The position numbers and the translations under genes were made by a program. The notes beneath the pieces were generated by a model. The model saw only the letters and a program-made list of their open reading frames with translations, ran no database searches and was not told the origin of the DNA. From Voacanga thouarsii (lineage: Eukaryota; Streptophyta; Magnoliopsida; Gentianales; Apocynaceae): 64,000 nucleotides of DNA. The stretch spans positions 2,534,001 through 2,598,000 of the forward strand of contig JANUWF010001109.1 in assembly GCA_026120185.1 (NCBI GenBank). The letters run 5' to 3'. Shown here one piece after another: positions 9,813-22,244 of the stretch. Each line of letters opens with the position of its first letter. Within the stretch, counting starts at the first letter, position 1.

Positions 9813-12800
9813 CTTCTTCCAAAAGTATTCATGTAATCTACCTATGGCTGCACTTTCTCCACCCACAAATGTCATTCCTTTGCTAATCTGTGCTGATCAA
9901 AAAGTAAGAACTTTCAGAGAAAGCAAAACACAGAAAACCTATGGGATAGCGCATTCCTTTTGTGCATAGATAAATCTTAACCTGCCTTTGGCTGCTGAAG
10001 CCCAAGCTGAGTGACATCAGGAACAAAGCCCCAATCCTTAATGTTGTCTGGCGGTGGTCCAAGGGTTGTTGGCATCTTTATACAACTTCTAACTGTAGAC
10101 TTGGATTCAACGGACTGCAAAATTGGCAGCAGCCACACAGATAAAGCTGACACATGAGATGTTTTGTCTGATGGGCAATAAGTAGATATGGTAGCTATAA
10201 GTGGAATGGTACCTTTCGGAACTGTGTATACACATCTGGTAGGCTATTGCAGTTGAATGGAAGGTCATCTATATGGTACATGGTACCACCCCATATCAAT
10301 TCCAATTTGACACTAGTGTTTGGTTTATTAGATATCTCTTCAGATGATTGTTTCTGAACATGGAGCAAGTTTCTAGTAACCAATCTCTCAATATTCAGCT
10401 CCTCGCTGCATGTTTCTTTCTGAGCATATACCTATTGGATGAAAAACATGACATTGAATTGGGAACCTCTGGCAGCAAAATGTTTTTCAAATAATGACAA
10501 AAGAAAATTGATATTTTCTCACTGTATGGGCTTCATATTCTTTTGCAAGTGAAGGCAGGATATCCTCTGGTTTCCCATGTTTGATTAATAAGTCTAGACC
10601 CCATTTCCTCAAATTTCTTTTCAAGTCAGCCAAACATTCCATGATAAATTGAGCCCTCAAAGCTGCCAAAGAATGTTTCTAAGCAATCAATATCTACAAG
10701 AGGAAGAATTACCCACATACAGAATCCAGATCATGTAGTAGTAAGATTCTTGAGAAAATTTAACACATTATTCTTCCCATCAAACTTTTCTCTCAAGTAG
10801 AGCATAAGATCTTCCCTCCCCCTCCTCCAACACCCACCCATCAACAAAAGACAAAAATTATAAACAAAAGAAAGAAGTTATGTCTGAATATTCAAGTTTT
10901 GGATATGAAACTGTATTGAGGATAGCTGAGATACAAACCAAATCCTTTCAAACTAAGCTTGCAAAATATGTTCTTTATTCCTATAATCTCCAAATTGTCT
11001 AAAGCAGAAATGAACAATAAATTAGTTGTTTTATGTTTATTTCCAGCATGCAGGGGCATCTACTCTGCGTTCAACTTTGTACCCGAGCAGCAGCATTATA
11101 AATGGCAAAGACAAAGATTTTACTAAACAAAAAAGAAGAAGATACGATCTAAAAAGGGCCACGGCCTGAAATCTGCGTACTTCCCTCCATCACATTCAGT
11201 AATTTTAAAATTTTAAGCAATTTGACAGTCTGGAATTTTTAACAGTTAAAGTTGTAGAATCTTATAAGTACAATCTGGAAGCCGGCAGAAAATGAGTGCT
11301 CTTATTATCTATAGTTCTCACAGTAAAATACTAAATATAGCAGTATGAAAGACAAAAACAACGTTGAACATTTACATAAGTGCTTCAGTGCTCATTTTCA
11401 ACTTGACTCCCTGGAATAGGCATCCGATCAACCTCAATGAAAGAACAATTACAATCCACACACAATTTGGGTATTATCCCTTACCATATACTATAATCTA
11501 ATCCATTGAGATAGGCAATCCTGTTACTCAACAAAAATATGGCCCTTGATACAATAGATTGAAACTAGAAAACTCATATTATTAAATTTGGAGAACCTCA
11601 AAGTTGGAGGCAGAAGGGAAAAACAAAAAATTTAACTCTGCTCAAATATAATAAAGCAGTAATCTAATTTATAGGCTTGATTCGTAAGATACATTCCAAT
11701 CTAGACAACAAGAAGAGATCAATCTAATAGCACTAAAATTAACTTAAAAACTTAATTTAGGTAACAGTATTATTACCCTAATCTAGATGATACGAAATTC
11801 ACGTATTCCAAATCTCTGATTTTTCTTTTATTGAGCTGAGTTGAGCTAAACAGTAATTCTAAGGCAAGAAGGTCATTCAGCAGGGCTTTATTTTCTTCTT
11901 GTGTCTGTATAGTTAAATATCTATGCCTTTTTTTCTGTTGTCCTCTGCATTTTCTTACTTTATCATGATGCTTGTATAAGCGGATTAATTTGCAAAGAAA
12001 GCAACAATTTAGCTAAGAAGTGGAACTAAAAATCAAGCACTTAGGAGAAAACAAAAAACTTAAGGAAACAATAAGCAGTGACTGAGAGCATGTGCACACC
12101 TTGTAAGATTGTTGAGCACATTCCACAACTTGTGAGATTGTTTCTAAGCTTTTTTAAAATTGACTCTGACAAAAAATTATTATTATATGCAGATGCAAAT
12201 CAAAATTTGCTCTAACTAATTTAAGGACACCCCAAAATGAAGAAAATTTATCCCCTCCTTTCCATCTATAATCCTTCTCTAACACTTTTAGTTGAAGGAT
12301 TGAAATAATACTCCTAGGAAGTGCTCCAAGAAATTGGCCTCGCAATAAAAGTTAAAGCGCAAAGACATTTGCTTAATTAATATATTAGATGATGATTGCC
12401 TTGTGAAGAATTGATTAGATAGAAAAGCTAACAATTTAGTTGTAATAGATACATTCTCTTCAAATCTTCTTAGGCCTCTCTAATACAGGTCTAGATTAAT
12501 TACATTTTTAAACAGAGTTACATACTTGCCATTAAACAGAATGCACAGATTACATCATTCTACATAAAGGTTTCAACAAAATTAAACATTAGCAACAGAT
12601 TCGTCAGTACCCACATGAGAATTATAATCTCCCTCTCCGATTGACAAACTAATACAGAATTCAAAAATCAAAAGAAAGGCAGAAATTTCCAATCAACTAA
12701 TCATTCATACAATGGAAGAAATGCATAAAGTTTAAAGGGGATAATGAAGAATTATACCTCCCGTTTTAGGAAATCCAAAGTAATAGGTAGTGCTAAAGAG

Positions 12801-13217
12801 CCTCGGATCAATGCAATAAACTGGCAAAACAGCCTCAGAAGAAACCCAAGCCCTGAACAGAGCTTCATTATCCAATATTCTCAAATCATTTCTAAACCAA
12901 ACAATAGCAACGCCTTTTCCCTTTCTTTTTAGAAATGCAGAAGTGTATCTTTGGAAAGTTTGCTCAGCAATTTGGTCCATTTCTTGAACACTCAATCCTG
13001 GCACTTGTTGCACTTCTACTGCCTCTGCTGCTGCTGAAGTTTTTGCAGAACTTGAATACTGCATTGCTCTGCAAAGTGTAGAATGGCTGTAATAGCGGAT
13101 GATTTGAGTTGATTTGGGTGCAAGAATTACGAACTTGGTTAATGAGAGTGGTGAACGTAAAGTAGAGATGATCATGGCTTTCCTGCCCTCGCCAAACAGG
13201 TTTTGAAGTGCGAGCAT
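9813..13217 (-). CDS. CRY3: Cryptochrome DASH (CRY3-like), exons 1-5, 3' part outside window
   Basis: This is a blue-light flavoprotein of the photolyase/cryptochrome family. Plant members sit in chloroplast and mitochondria and can repair cyclobutane dimers in single-stranded DNA (family knowledge). Exons on minus: 12758-13217, 10523-10662, 10213-10431, 9986-10114, 9813-9887. Together they give about 341 residues, all in frame without stops. Residues 1-100 look like a transit peptide (Ser/Arg-rich). The photolyase alpha/beta domain starts at about 101 with KGVAIVWFRNDLRILDNEAL and continues through KLELIWGGTMYHIDDLPF and DVYTQFRK. Exon 5 holds KGMTFVGGESAAIGRLHEYF, the linker before the FAD domain. 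The FAD-binding half is missing because a copia stack occupies intron 5 and the window ends. Introns 4 and 5 use GC donors. The start at 13217 is the first ATG of the open frame; Met15 (13175) is an alternative. Confidence 0.93.
10663..12757 (-). other. CRY-DASH intron 1 (2,095 bp)
   Basis: GT donor at 12757 after the codon series for FPKTG, and AG acceptor before ALRAQF. The phase (one base carried over) restores an Ala codon as in known CRY-DASH proteins. Inside it is AT-rich and holds no recognisable gene or element. Short open frames there show no similarity I recognise. Confidence 0.85.
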
Positions 13218-13347
13218 GGTTGGGGGTTAACAAACAGTTGGGCGGCCTACACGTGGGCCTCATTGTATTCTCGTGTCGTGGCAATTTCTTGGCCGATAGG
13301 ATTTTTTTTTTCAAAAAATATCCAATATGACCTTCAGAGGGGATGGT
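13218..13347 (-). promoter_or_regulatory. CRY-DASH proximal 5' region with G-box
   Basis: Only 130 bp separate the CRY-DASH ATG from the copia LTR at 13348. This stretch contains a perfect CACGTG G-box at 13250-13255, the core bound by light-signalling bZIP and bHLH factors. A TGGGCC site-II element overlaps it (13254-13259). Whether these lie in the promoter or the 5' UTR cannot be told, as no transcription start is visible. Confidence 0.5.
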
Positions 13348-13647
13348 TGTTTTTATGAAAATAATAAGAATTGTTCATTTTTTTAAACTATTTATTTATA
13401 TTAAAAATAAATGTGATTATACGTTTTTTTTAAAGCTTATTAATAGATAAGATAAGATTGTGCTTATTAGATTATTTCTTATATTTTTATGCTATTTATC
13501 TAAACTTTTATAAATATAGATCTTATGTAAATGAATATAAAAAAAATATATTTAAATTTAAGTAATTCTCTCATCCCATATAGTTTCTTTAAGTTCCATT
13601 TTTTATATTTTATTTTCTTGATTTTATTTGGAATTAAATGCATAATA
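13348..13647 (+). repeat. 5' LTR of the decayed copia element
   Basis: It starts TGTTTTTATGAAAATAATAAG and ends GCATAATA before the primer site. It pairs with 18852-19164, sharing for example TTATGTAAATGAATAT and ATTTTATTTTCTTGATT. It begins 131 bp upstream of the CRY-DASH ATG, in divergent orientation. Confidence 0.8.
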
Positions 13648-14379
13648 CGTTATCAGTACGAGACTCTATCAAAGTTATTCTACTGAAGGTTATAATTAAG
13701 ACGATACTACTAAGGTTGATAATCAAGCCAGCACCAGTGAAGTTATTTTCTCGATCCATACAATCAAGTAGTCTAATTTTTTAAGTTTTCTAAACAAAAA
13801 AATAAATGTACTATTTCTATTTGATTTTGTATTAATATGACGAATCTCACCAAATTTGAGTTTGCAATTTTAGATATCACCGGGAAAAAACTATTTATCC
13901 TGGACATTAGATGCTTAAATACATTTAGCTGCAATAGGTCTGACAGACACCATTGTAGAAGGAAATTCATCATCATCACAAAATGATGCTAAAGCTATGA
14001 TTTTTTTTCTGCCACCATCTTCATGAAGATTTAAAAGTAGAATATCTTACCATGAAAAATCTACTTATTTTGTAGGATAATTTGAAAGAAATGTTTGATC
14101 ACCAGAAGATGGGTCGTCCTTCCAAAAGTACGGTATGGCTGGATGTACTTACAATTACAAAATTTTAAATTTGTCAGTTACTATAATTCTACGATATTTA
14201 AAATTAGCTCGCAGCTAAAATTGTGTAGAGAAAATATTACTGATGAAGACATGTTCGAGAAAACTTTCTCTACTTTTTATGCCTTGAATGTGCTCTTACA
14301 ACAGTAATATCGAGAAAAAAGATTCAAAAAATATACATAATTGATATCTTAACTTTTCGTACATGAGCAAAATAATGAG

Positions 14380-14960
14380 TTATTAATGAAAAATCATAAA
14401 CCCAACCAACAGGTTCTACTTCATTCCCAGAAACGAATGCTGTTAGACATCGTGATTTTGGCTCCAAAAGAGATCGTGATCGTGGTCAAGGTCGTGGTTG
14501 CGGACATGCACGCAGTTATAATAGAAATTTTCATTGTGATTATAAAAGTCAAAACAAAGTTACAATAAATAATGATAACTATCAGAAATGGTCAAAAAAT
14601 AATGAGAAAGGAAAAGGAAAGGATGTGGTTCTTACAAATTATGAAGATAAATATTATTGTCGTGGCGTGAAAGGTCATTAATCTCGTACCTGTCATACGC
14701 AAAACACTTTGTTGATCTTTATCAAGCTTTTATTGAAAAGAAAGGTAAAAATATAGAAGCAAATTTTACTTTACAACATTATCTTCGTGATGATGATGAG
14801 ATGATGATACCAACCTTGAAGATGTTAATGTTAATGTAACTCATTTGGATGTAGCTGATTTCTTTGAGTATCCAAAAGGAATAATTGATTATTTGATTAG
14901 TGATGAAAGTGTTCAGAAGAATTAAAAATTTACTTTTAAGATGTTTATTTCATGTTTTAT
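14380..14960 (+). pseudogene. copia gag C-terminal region (decayed element)
   Basis: An Arg/Gly/Asp-rich stretch is followed at about 14650-14695 by a degenerate zinc knuckle, YYCRGVKGH-stop-SRTCH. The first Cys is Tyr and the Trp codon is a stop. Then comes IEKKGKNIEANF in another frame, a sequence typical of this copia group. It is non-functional. Confidence 0.7.
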
Positions 14961-15639
14961 ATTTTCGACATTGTAATAGTGATTAGCATTTAAAGTTTTT
15001 ATTTTATTATTTAAATATTTAACTTTATAAATATTTTGTTATACCCAGATGATTATTATTCTACTTATTGGATACAACAGTGACATTGAAAATATATGCC
15101 TAATTGATAATAGTACAAAAAACACACCATATTAAAAGATAAAAAATATTTTTCTTACTTGGAGATGGGAGAAAAAAAATCTTAATACTATAAGTGGTAG
15201 TGTAAAATTGATTGAAGGCTCCGAAAGAGTTAATATATTATTATTTGGAGGAACAAATGTTGTTATTTATAAAGCGCTATTTTCTTCAAAATCTAGAAAA
15301 AATTTATTAGGTTTTAAAGATATTTGCCGAAATGGATATCACATTAAAACAATGAAAGAAAATGAGTTTAAGTATCTCTATATTATTTACATAATTTTGG
15401 GTAAGAATTTTTTATTAGAAAAACTATCATCTCTTTCATCTGGTCTATATTGTACAAAAATCTATACAATTAAACTGCATTATTCCGTAAACTAGAAGTA
15501 CTGGTCCTGGTACATTTATCATTTAGCATGACTGCTAGACTCTATCAAATCTCCTCAGAATTGGAGAACCTACTGGAGCTAGTGATTGATCAAGAATTTT
15601 TGTATGAACACACAGTGGTTTGAAGTAGTCTTCTTGTAG

Positions 15640-15775
15640 TTGTGCTCCCTCATTACAGACTTAAGACGCAATAGTGCGTGTTTATTGGCTATGGTCAAGA
15701 TCAACTTGGCTATAGATTTTATGATCCAGTACAGAAGAAGCTTGTCAAAAGCCGTGATGCAGTTGGTTATTAAAC
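15640..15775 (+). pseudogene. Misplaced integrase-end fragment inside the copia relic
   Basis: The frame reads CVFIGYGQDQLGYRFYDPVQ, then KKLVKSRDAV. In intact copia elements this block follows the integrase core, but here it precedes the core (15800-16290). So it is a rearranged piece or one from another copia family. Confidence 0.65.
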
Positions 15776-15799
15776 CGTCTCCAATAAAAATGGAGTTAG

Positions 15800-16550
15800 A
15801 GTCTTCAACATTTTAAGAAAGAATTTATGGTAATATATGTGGACCAATTCATCCATTATGTGGGCAATTTAGGTACTTTATGATTTTAATTGATGCATTA
15901 ATCCAATGGTCACATGTCAGTTTATTATCAACTCGCAACCTGATATTTGTGAGATTGCTTGCCCTAAATAATTCACTTACAAGTGCAATTTTTAGATTAC
16001 CCTATTAAAAAGATCCGTCCAGATAATGTTGGAGAATATTCCTCCTAAGCCTTTGATACTTATTGCATGTTGATTGGCATTATTATTGAACATCCAATAA
16101 CTTATATTCATATACATAATGGTTTAGTAGAATACTTTATTAAAAGATTACAATTAATTGCTAAACCGTTATTAATAAGAACAAATCTCTCTACATGTAC
16201 TTGGGAATATGCTATTTTGTATGTTGCAACACTTGTGCATATGAGATCAGCAAGTTATCACAATTCTCTCCCTTGTAGTTGACTTTTGGTTTAGAGTCAA
16301 ATATTATTCACTTAAGAATTTTTAGATGTGCTGAAAATGTATCGATAGTGCCAAATCATCGTACCAAAATGGGTCCTTAAAGAAGATTGGAGATATATGT
16401 TGAATATGATTCTCCCTCTACAATTAGATATGTTGAACCATTGACAGGTGATTTATTCACAACAAGATTTACTGATTGTTATGTTGATGAAATTTTATTT
16501 CCTAAATTAGGGAGAGAACATAAATTCATAAAAAAAGAGCTTGCCTGGAT
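15800..16550 (+). pseudogene. copia integrase core and end (decayed element)
   Basis: Fragments read NICGPIHPLCGQFRYFMILI and ALIQWSHVSLLSTRN, then IRPDNVGEY (DD region) and EHPITYIHIHNGLVEYFIKR, where the family has PYVHTQNGLAESxIKR. It is in several frames with stops. Confidence 0.75.
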
Positions 16551-17099
16551 AATATAATTGAATTATTTGAATTCGCACAGAAGCATGAATGAACTAGAAA
16601 TTCAAAAGATAATTCATTTGCAAAGACTTACAAACCAACTGCCAAAATTATTTTGTTAACTTTACAATGGTAATTAAATCGCATATTCAAATTATAATAC
16701 TCCTATTCGGATAGAGGCTCTAGCAAGACAAAATGAAATTCCTATAGCTATGAATAAAAAATAAGCCAGAAGCATGAACAACCCCTTGGTTCAAAAGATA
16801 AACATTCTCGAAAGAAAAGATGATTAAATTATCAGAATAATTAAATTAAAATAATTAGAAAATAAGGATCAAGTGACAATTGATAAAAAGATTCAAATAT
16901 CTGAAAACAATGAACATAATAATGAGATATCCATCAATTATATGACTTTTGACAGAAGTTAGAATCAGATGAAAATAATTATTGATGACAATATAGCACT
17001 TGAAGTGTTAAAAGATAATGAGGATCTTGAACCAACATCAGTTGAAGAATGTCATCATAGAAATGATTTGTTAAAATAGAAAGATTCAATTCAATTAGA

Positions 17100-18560
17100 G
17101 TTAAACTCCTTTGCAAAATGTGATGTTTTTGAACCTATAGTTCGAATATCAGAAGGTGTAAAACTAAATTGGTTATAAATAGGTATTTGTGAGAAAGCGG
17201 AATGAAAATAATGAAGTCGTAAGATATAAAGCATGACTTATGGTACAAGATTTTTTACAAATATTAAGTATTGATTACGATGAGATATATTTATTCGTGG
17301 TAGATGCAATTACACTCCCATACTTTATGAGTCTAGTATTACATGAAAAGATTAATATACGTCTAATGGATGTTGAAACTGCTTATTTATTTGGGAACCT
17401 AGATAATGATATTTATATGAAAATCCCAAAAAGATTCAATATGCCTGAAGCATATAATTCTAATTATCGTGAAAATTATTCCATTAAATTACAAAAGTCA
17501 TTATATGGTTTAAAACAGTCTGAATGTATTTGGTATAATCATTTTAGTGAATATATATTAAGATCAGGATATAAAAATAATTTGATTTGTCCATATGTAC
17601 TTATTAAGCATTTTAGATCTGATTTTACTATACTTGCTATATATGTTGATGATATCAATCTTATTGGAACTTCAGAAGAGCTCCAAGAGGTACAAGATAG
17701 CCTTAAATAAGAATTTGAAATTAAAGATTTTGGAAGAATCAAATTTTGTCTAGATCTACAAATAGAACATTTAGAAGATGATATTTATATTCATCAATTA
17801 ACATATACAGATAAAGTTTTGAAGATGTTTTACATGGACAAAGTACATCCATCAAATATTCCAATAATCGTCAGGTCATTAGATGTAAATAAAAACCATT
17901 TTCAACCTTGAGAAGATGATAAACTTATTGGTCTTGAAATACAATATTTCAATATAATTAGTGCACTAATGTACCTTGTTAATGACACTCGACCTGATAT
18001 AGTATTTTTTGTAAATTTATTAGCAATATTTAGTTCTTTTCTAATGCGATGACATTAGAATAGTATTAAACATGTCATAAGATATTTCCAAGGGATAATC
18101 GATCTTGGATTGCTTTATTCAAACAAAATCAGTTCGATGTTGCCTGGTTATGCAGATGTTAGTTATCTATCTGATCCACATAAAATACGTTCTGACTATT
18201 TATTTATATGTGGTGGTACTGCTATATCATGACGCTGTACAAAACAATCTATAGTAGTGATTTCTTCTAATCATGATAAAATTATTGCTATTCATTAAGC
18301 AAGCTGAGAATATGTGTGGTTAAGATCCATGATCTATTATATTTAAGAAAATTGTGGTTTATCTTTTGAAAAGAAAATTTCAACATCTTTTTTTAAATAT
18401 AATGTAGCTTGTATAGCTCAATTAAGAGGTAAATATATTAAAGGAGATAGGACGAAACATATTTCAACAAATTTTTTCTTTATTCATGAACTCCATAAGA
18501 GAGGTGGAATAGATATGCAATAGATTCGATCGTGTGATAGTATAACAGATTTATTTACTA
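17100..18560 (+). pseudogene. copia RT-RNase H (decayed element)
   Basis: The longest open part is 17240-17710. It has [40 protein letters not shown] and an intact AIYVDDINLIGT (YVDD). RNase H follows in pieces: GYADVSYLSDPHKIRS and CGGTAIS, then a stop at 18230-18232 where Trp is expected. The last blocks resemble KGDRTKHISxxFF and the LFTKSL end. Confidence 0.83.
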
Positions 18561-18851
18561 ATATATTGTCGATGACTTTATTTAGTACATAAAATTAGAA
18601 TGTGTCGGTTGAAAAATATGAAATCATCTTAAAGATGCTATTAAGATGGAGAGTATATACACTCTACCCTTTTTCCTAACTAAGGTTTTTTCCTTCTGGA
18701 TTTTTTCTTGGTCAGTTTTTAATGAGGCATGTTCCCTCTAAAACGGAAAGTATACTCTTTTTTCTTTCACTAGGGTTTTGTCCCACATAGTTTTTCCTAG
18801 GAAAATTTTTAATAAGGCCTCCAAGTTTGAATATGAACATCTAAGAAGAAG

Positions 18852-19164
18852 TGTTTTGAAAATAATAAGTGGCTTTCCATTTTCCCGAAGCTATCCATTC
18901 ATCTTGAAGATAAATATGATTGTTCGTTTTTCTAAGGTTATTAATAAATAAGATAAGATTATATTTATTAGATTCATTTATTATCCTTTTAGATGATATA
19001 TCTAAATATCTATAAATAAAGACCAGAGACCTTATGTAAATGAATATTAAAAAATTATTTAAATATAAGTAACTCTCTCATTTCTCTTTTCTCATATAAA
19101 TTTCTTTAATTTTCAGTTTTTAAATTTTATTTTCTTGATTCTATTTGGTATAAAATTCATAATA
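18852..19164 (+). repeat. 3' LTR of the decayed copia element
   Basis: Partner of 13348-13647. It begins TGTTTTGAAAATAATAAG after an AAGAAGAAG polypurine tract and ends TTCATAATA. Confidence 0.8.
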
Positions 19165-19726
19165 GTTGCATTTTTTAATTAATTTTTTAAGGATTACCTA
19201 TTTTGGATTCAAAATTTTTACTTAAGAAAAATGACAAAGTTCACAAAGCCACACAACTATTTTTCACCCTTTAATGGTGTAATTGTCCCAATTCAAACCT
19301 TCATCTTAATTTAATTTTCATTTTTTTAAAATTATCATATACTTTAAACACAATTTTTTATCATTTAAATTTCATCTTGACCTCACATATTTTATAATTT
19401 TTATTATATTTAAATCAAATCATCTAAAAAAAATTGCTATCTAAATGCACCCTAAATCTATCAATAAACTATTTATCAACTATTTTTGGTCACCTTTATA
19501 TATTAACCTATACTAGATCTGTCCCTAGTTGTGAAACCAATAGTTGCCGGTTCACAACTGACTATCTTAACCTCTAACACCAGTTTTGACAATTGAACCA
19601 AATTGGCGATTAAGGTTAAGGTTAAGTTTGGTAAACCAGGGTTTTTGAATTTTTTTTATTCTTTTGAATTTTTTATAAGTTTTTAAGGTGTAAAACGTAT
19701 AAAAATGATTTAAATTAGTTAAAAAC

Positions 19727-19757
<31 letters not shown>

Positions 19758-19918
19758 TTATTTGAATTTAATTTTAATTTTCTAAAATTAAGCTATTTAC
19801 GTATCATTTTAGAGTGTAAAAGAATTAAAACTCTTGTAACCTTAATGATAATCATTCTCGGCTATACTTGTAATTCCTTCAATATCCATATCCAAAAATT
19901 CGTTAAAGTCTAGTCATA
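19165..19918. other. AT-rich, no gene seen
   Basis: Contains a (TA)n tract at about 19731-19759 and a stretch (19520-19640) that may be the 3' end of the hAT relic to its right. No coding similarity was recognised. Confidence 0.6.
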
Positions 19919-21207
19919 TATTTTTTTCTGCTCATGATCTTCGACTCTAGTCCAACCATCCAAATATGATTGAACTTTAACAACCTCTGGTGCCATTGAT
20001 GAGTGAGTTACATCCAAAATATTTCCAGCATTAAAAACTTATTCTACCACAACGGTTGAAATAGGAACAATAAAAATCTCCTTAACCATTAGTAGTATAA
20101 CAAATAATTTACTCCCATTTTTAGCTTGTTTTTAATATTTTGAATTGTTTGAACAGTTAAATCATATCTTTTAGAATATTCATGATATAAGTTACAATAA
20201 ATATTCCTTACATTAACTATCATACAAAAAACATTAGGAAGGAAATAAATATATTCCAATAGCTCTATTTGTTTAAAAAAAAACACACACACACACACAC
20301 AAATTTTTTATATGCAAAGATTCATTTAACAATTTATATGTTGAATTCTATTTGTTTGGGATATCTCTTGGAAATTATTTTGGTTTCACACCATTGTATT
20401 TACAAAATTGGTTTCATTCTTTTTTAATTGAAGCCCTAGACTATAAATAAGAAAAAATAATTTTTATTAGTCTAATATATATATATATAGATATATATAT
20501 TAGACTATATATATATATTAGGAATTTTTAAACCATCTTGTATACATAAGTTTAAAATATGAAATATACATTAACATGAAAAAATTTTCCTCCAAAAGTT
20601 AGCTCAATTATATTTTTAAGATTAGTAATTGAGGCAATTTTAATTTGCACTAGCATTATCAAAAGAAATTGAAAAAAAACTTATTCATTAGAGCACATTC
20701 TTCTAAAATAACAATTATTTTCAGCAAAATGTGGATCATCAAAGCCCCTAGAAGCAAGTAGATGTTTTTTAATATTTCATTCATTATCTATCTAATAACA
20801 TGTAATGCCATATAAGAATTAGTTTGCCAATGATCATTTCAAATATCACTATATAAAGAAACTTTATTAGACAAATCTAAAAAAAAAAAGAATTAATTGT
20901 TTCTTACTTTCTATATATAATTTTTTAAGTGTACGTGTAAGAGTAATGTGGGGAACACGTTTTGCAACAGAATTTAAAGCATTTTAATAATATTTATTAA
21001 AACATAATATTTGTCCAAAATTAAATAAAAGATATTCTATAACTACCATTCTAGCTAATTCTTCTCTTTACACTTTTTCAAAACATTTAAACAAAATAAA
21101 ATAAGGAGGAGCAAAGATGATAGTAGTATATTTGGTAATTTGTTGTTTGGAATTTAAATCGAACTCTTGAGCATGGTGACTTTTTAGATGTTAAGAGAGA
21201 GCATACC
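19919..21207 (-). pseudogene. hAT transposase relic (BED-finger family), C-terminal to middle part
   Basis: Read on minus from the right: REELARMVVIEYLLFNF, then HITLTRTLKNYI, the usual N-terminal part after a BED finger. DHWQTNSYMALHVI and FSISFDNASAN (RNase H-like core) are at 20640-20860. VRNIYCNLYHEYSK (hAT-like RNase-H fold) is at about 20180-20230. IVPISTVVVE-stop-VFNAG at about 20020-20090 is the dimerisation block (family PISTVASESAFSTGG). There are many stops and shifts. The BED finger itself lies at 31234-31420, separated by the gypsy insertion. Confidence 0.82.
20283..20302. repeat. (AC)n microsatellite
   Basis: About 10 AC units within the hAT relic. Confidence 0.9.
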
Positions 21208-21212
21208 ATAAC
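21208..21212. other. Left target-site duplication of the gypsy element (ATAAC)
   Basis: ATAAC here and again at 31229-31233, directly outside the two LTR ends. Confidence 0.85.
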
Positions 21213-22244
21213 TGATGAGACTCCGCTTCATCATGGCAAGCACAAGAAAGGAGAGACACGACATAAGGACTAATGACGAGGGTGAAGACAAAGAGATTAC
21301 GAGAAGGGTTCCAAGAACACATCAAACCTCACTTAAAGATGGAAGCTTCTTGGAGGGCAATTGATGACTTAAAGGACCTTAATGTGCTAACAATTGATGG
21401 AGAATATCAAAAGAAGGCTAAGGAAGATGGAAAGGAAGCCAAGGAGATTGAATAAGGCAGAACAAGCTTGGAATTGAGCGCTATCAGCTGAACAAGCAAC
21501 TGGCACCGGCTGCATTGGCATAGACGGTGTCGGCCGTGTTCTGGATGAAAGTCCTCTGTGGACAGTGTCCAACAGGTGCCGCCCCAAGTGGCATAGCTAG
21601 CGCAGCCTCCCTCTGGGACCCAATCCCCTATTTGAGCATTTTAATGTTTTCTCTGACTTATTTTCACTTTTAATATTTTGTAATGACCTTTTTTTACTCA
21701 AACTTATATTAGGACCTTATTAAACTAATTGTTAGGGTTGGGGTTGTACAAATACCCTTGTATGTGATTTGACAACTCGATTAACACATAATATTCAAAA
21801 TTATGAAGAGATTCTTGAGAGGTTTTGCCTTATTGTTCATCTTTTGATTAAGACCAAACTAAAGGATTAGTTCGCCCTTTGTTGAGTCTCTAAAATCTAA
21901 GGATAATCTGATTTGATTTTTCTTCATTTGGGTCTTAGAAACTTTGTTCTTCTTTAGTTCTAATTTGAATTCCAATTGAGTGCCTATAGTTCTGCTTCCT
22001 TATTCTTGAATCCCTTTGTTGTTTTAAGGGTATTGGGTGAATTATAGTAGATCTTTCTACTTTTCTTGTGGGTCCTTAAAGCTTTAATCTTCAAGGGTGT
22101 GTTAGAATGTAGGAAGATAGCTTATATCTCTTTAGATACTAAATTTCTTTGTTTTGGTTACTTTGAATTGTGCTGTGAGTTTGAGTCACTTAATCACTTT
22201 GTTCACGAAGAAAAAAAAAAAAAAACCACCCAAAGATCAAATTA
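21213..22244 (+). repeat. 5' LTR of the gypsy element
   Basis: It starts TGATGAGACTCCGCTTC and ends GATCAAATTA (the 3' LTR ends GATCATATCA). Its first 240 bp can be read as the C-terminal pol tail (MTRVKTKRLREGFQEHIKPH), because pol overlaps the LTR in this element. Confidence 0.88.

Larger units (their letters stand above)
13348..19164 (+). mobile_element. Decayed Ty1/copia retrotransposon
   Basis: The LTRs are at 13348-13647 and 18852-19164, clearly related but strongly diverged. A primer-site-like CGTTATCAGTACGAG follows the 5' LTR at 13648, as in the copia group whose leader reads TTATCAGCACG. Gag knuckle, integrase, RT and RNase H remnants follow in copia order. Almost every frame is broken, so this is an old insertion. 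No clean TSD could be read. A foreign-looking piece sits before the integrase (see 15640-15775). Confidence 0.85.

Noticed and set aside
12964..13314. Second minus-strand frame over CRY-DASH exon 1
   Set aside because: It overlaps the CRY-DASH frame in another phase and lacks any conserved motif.
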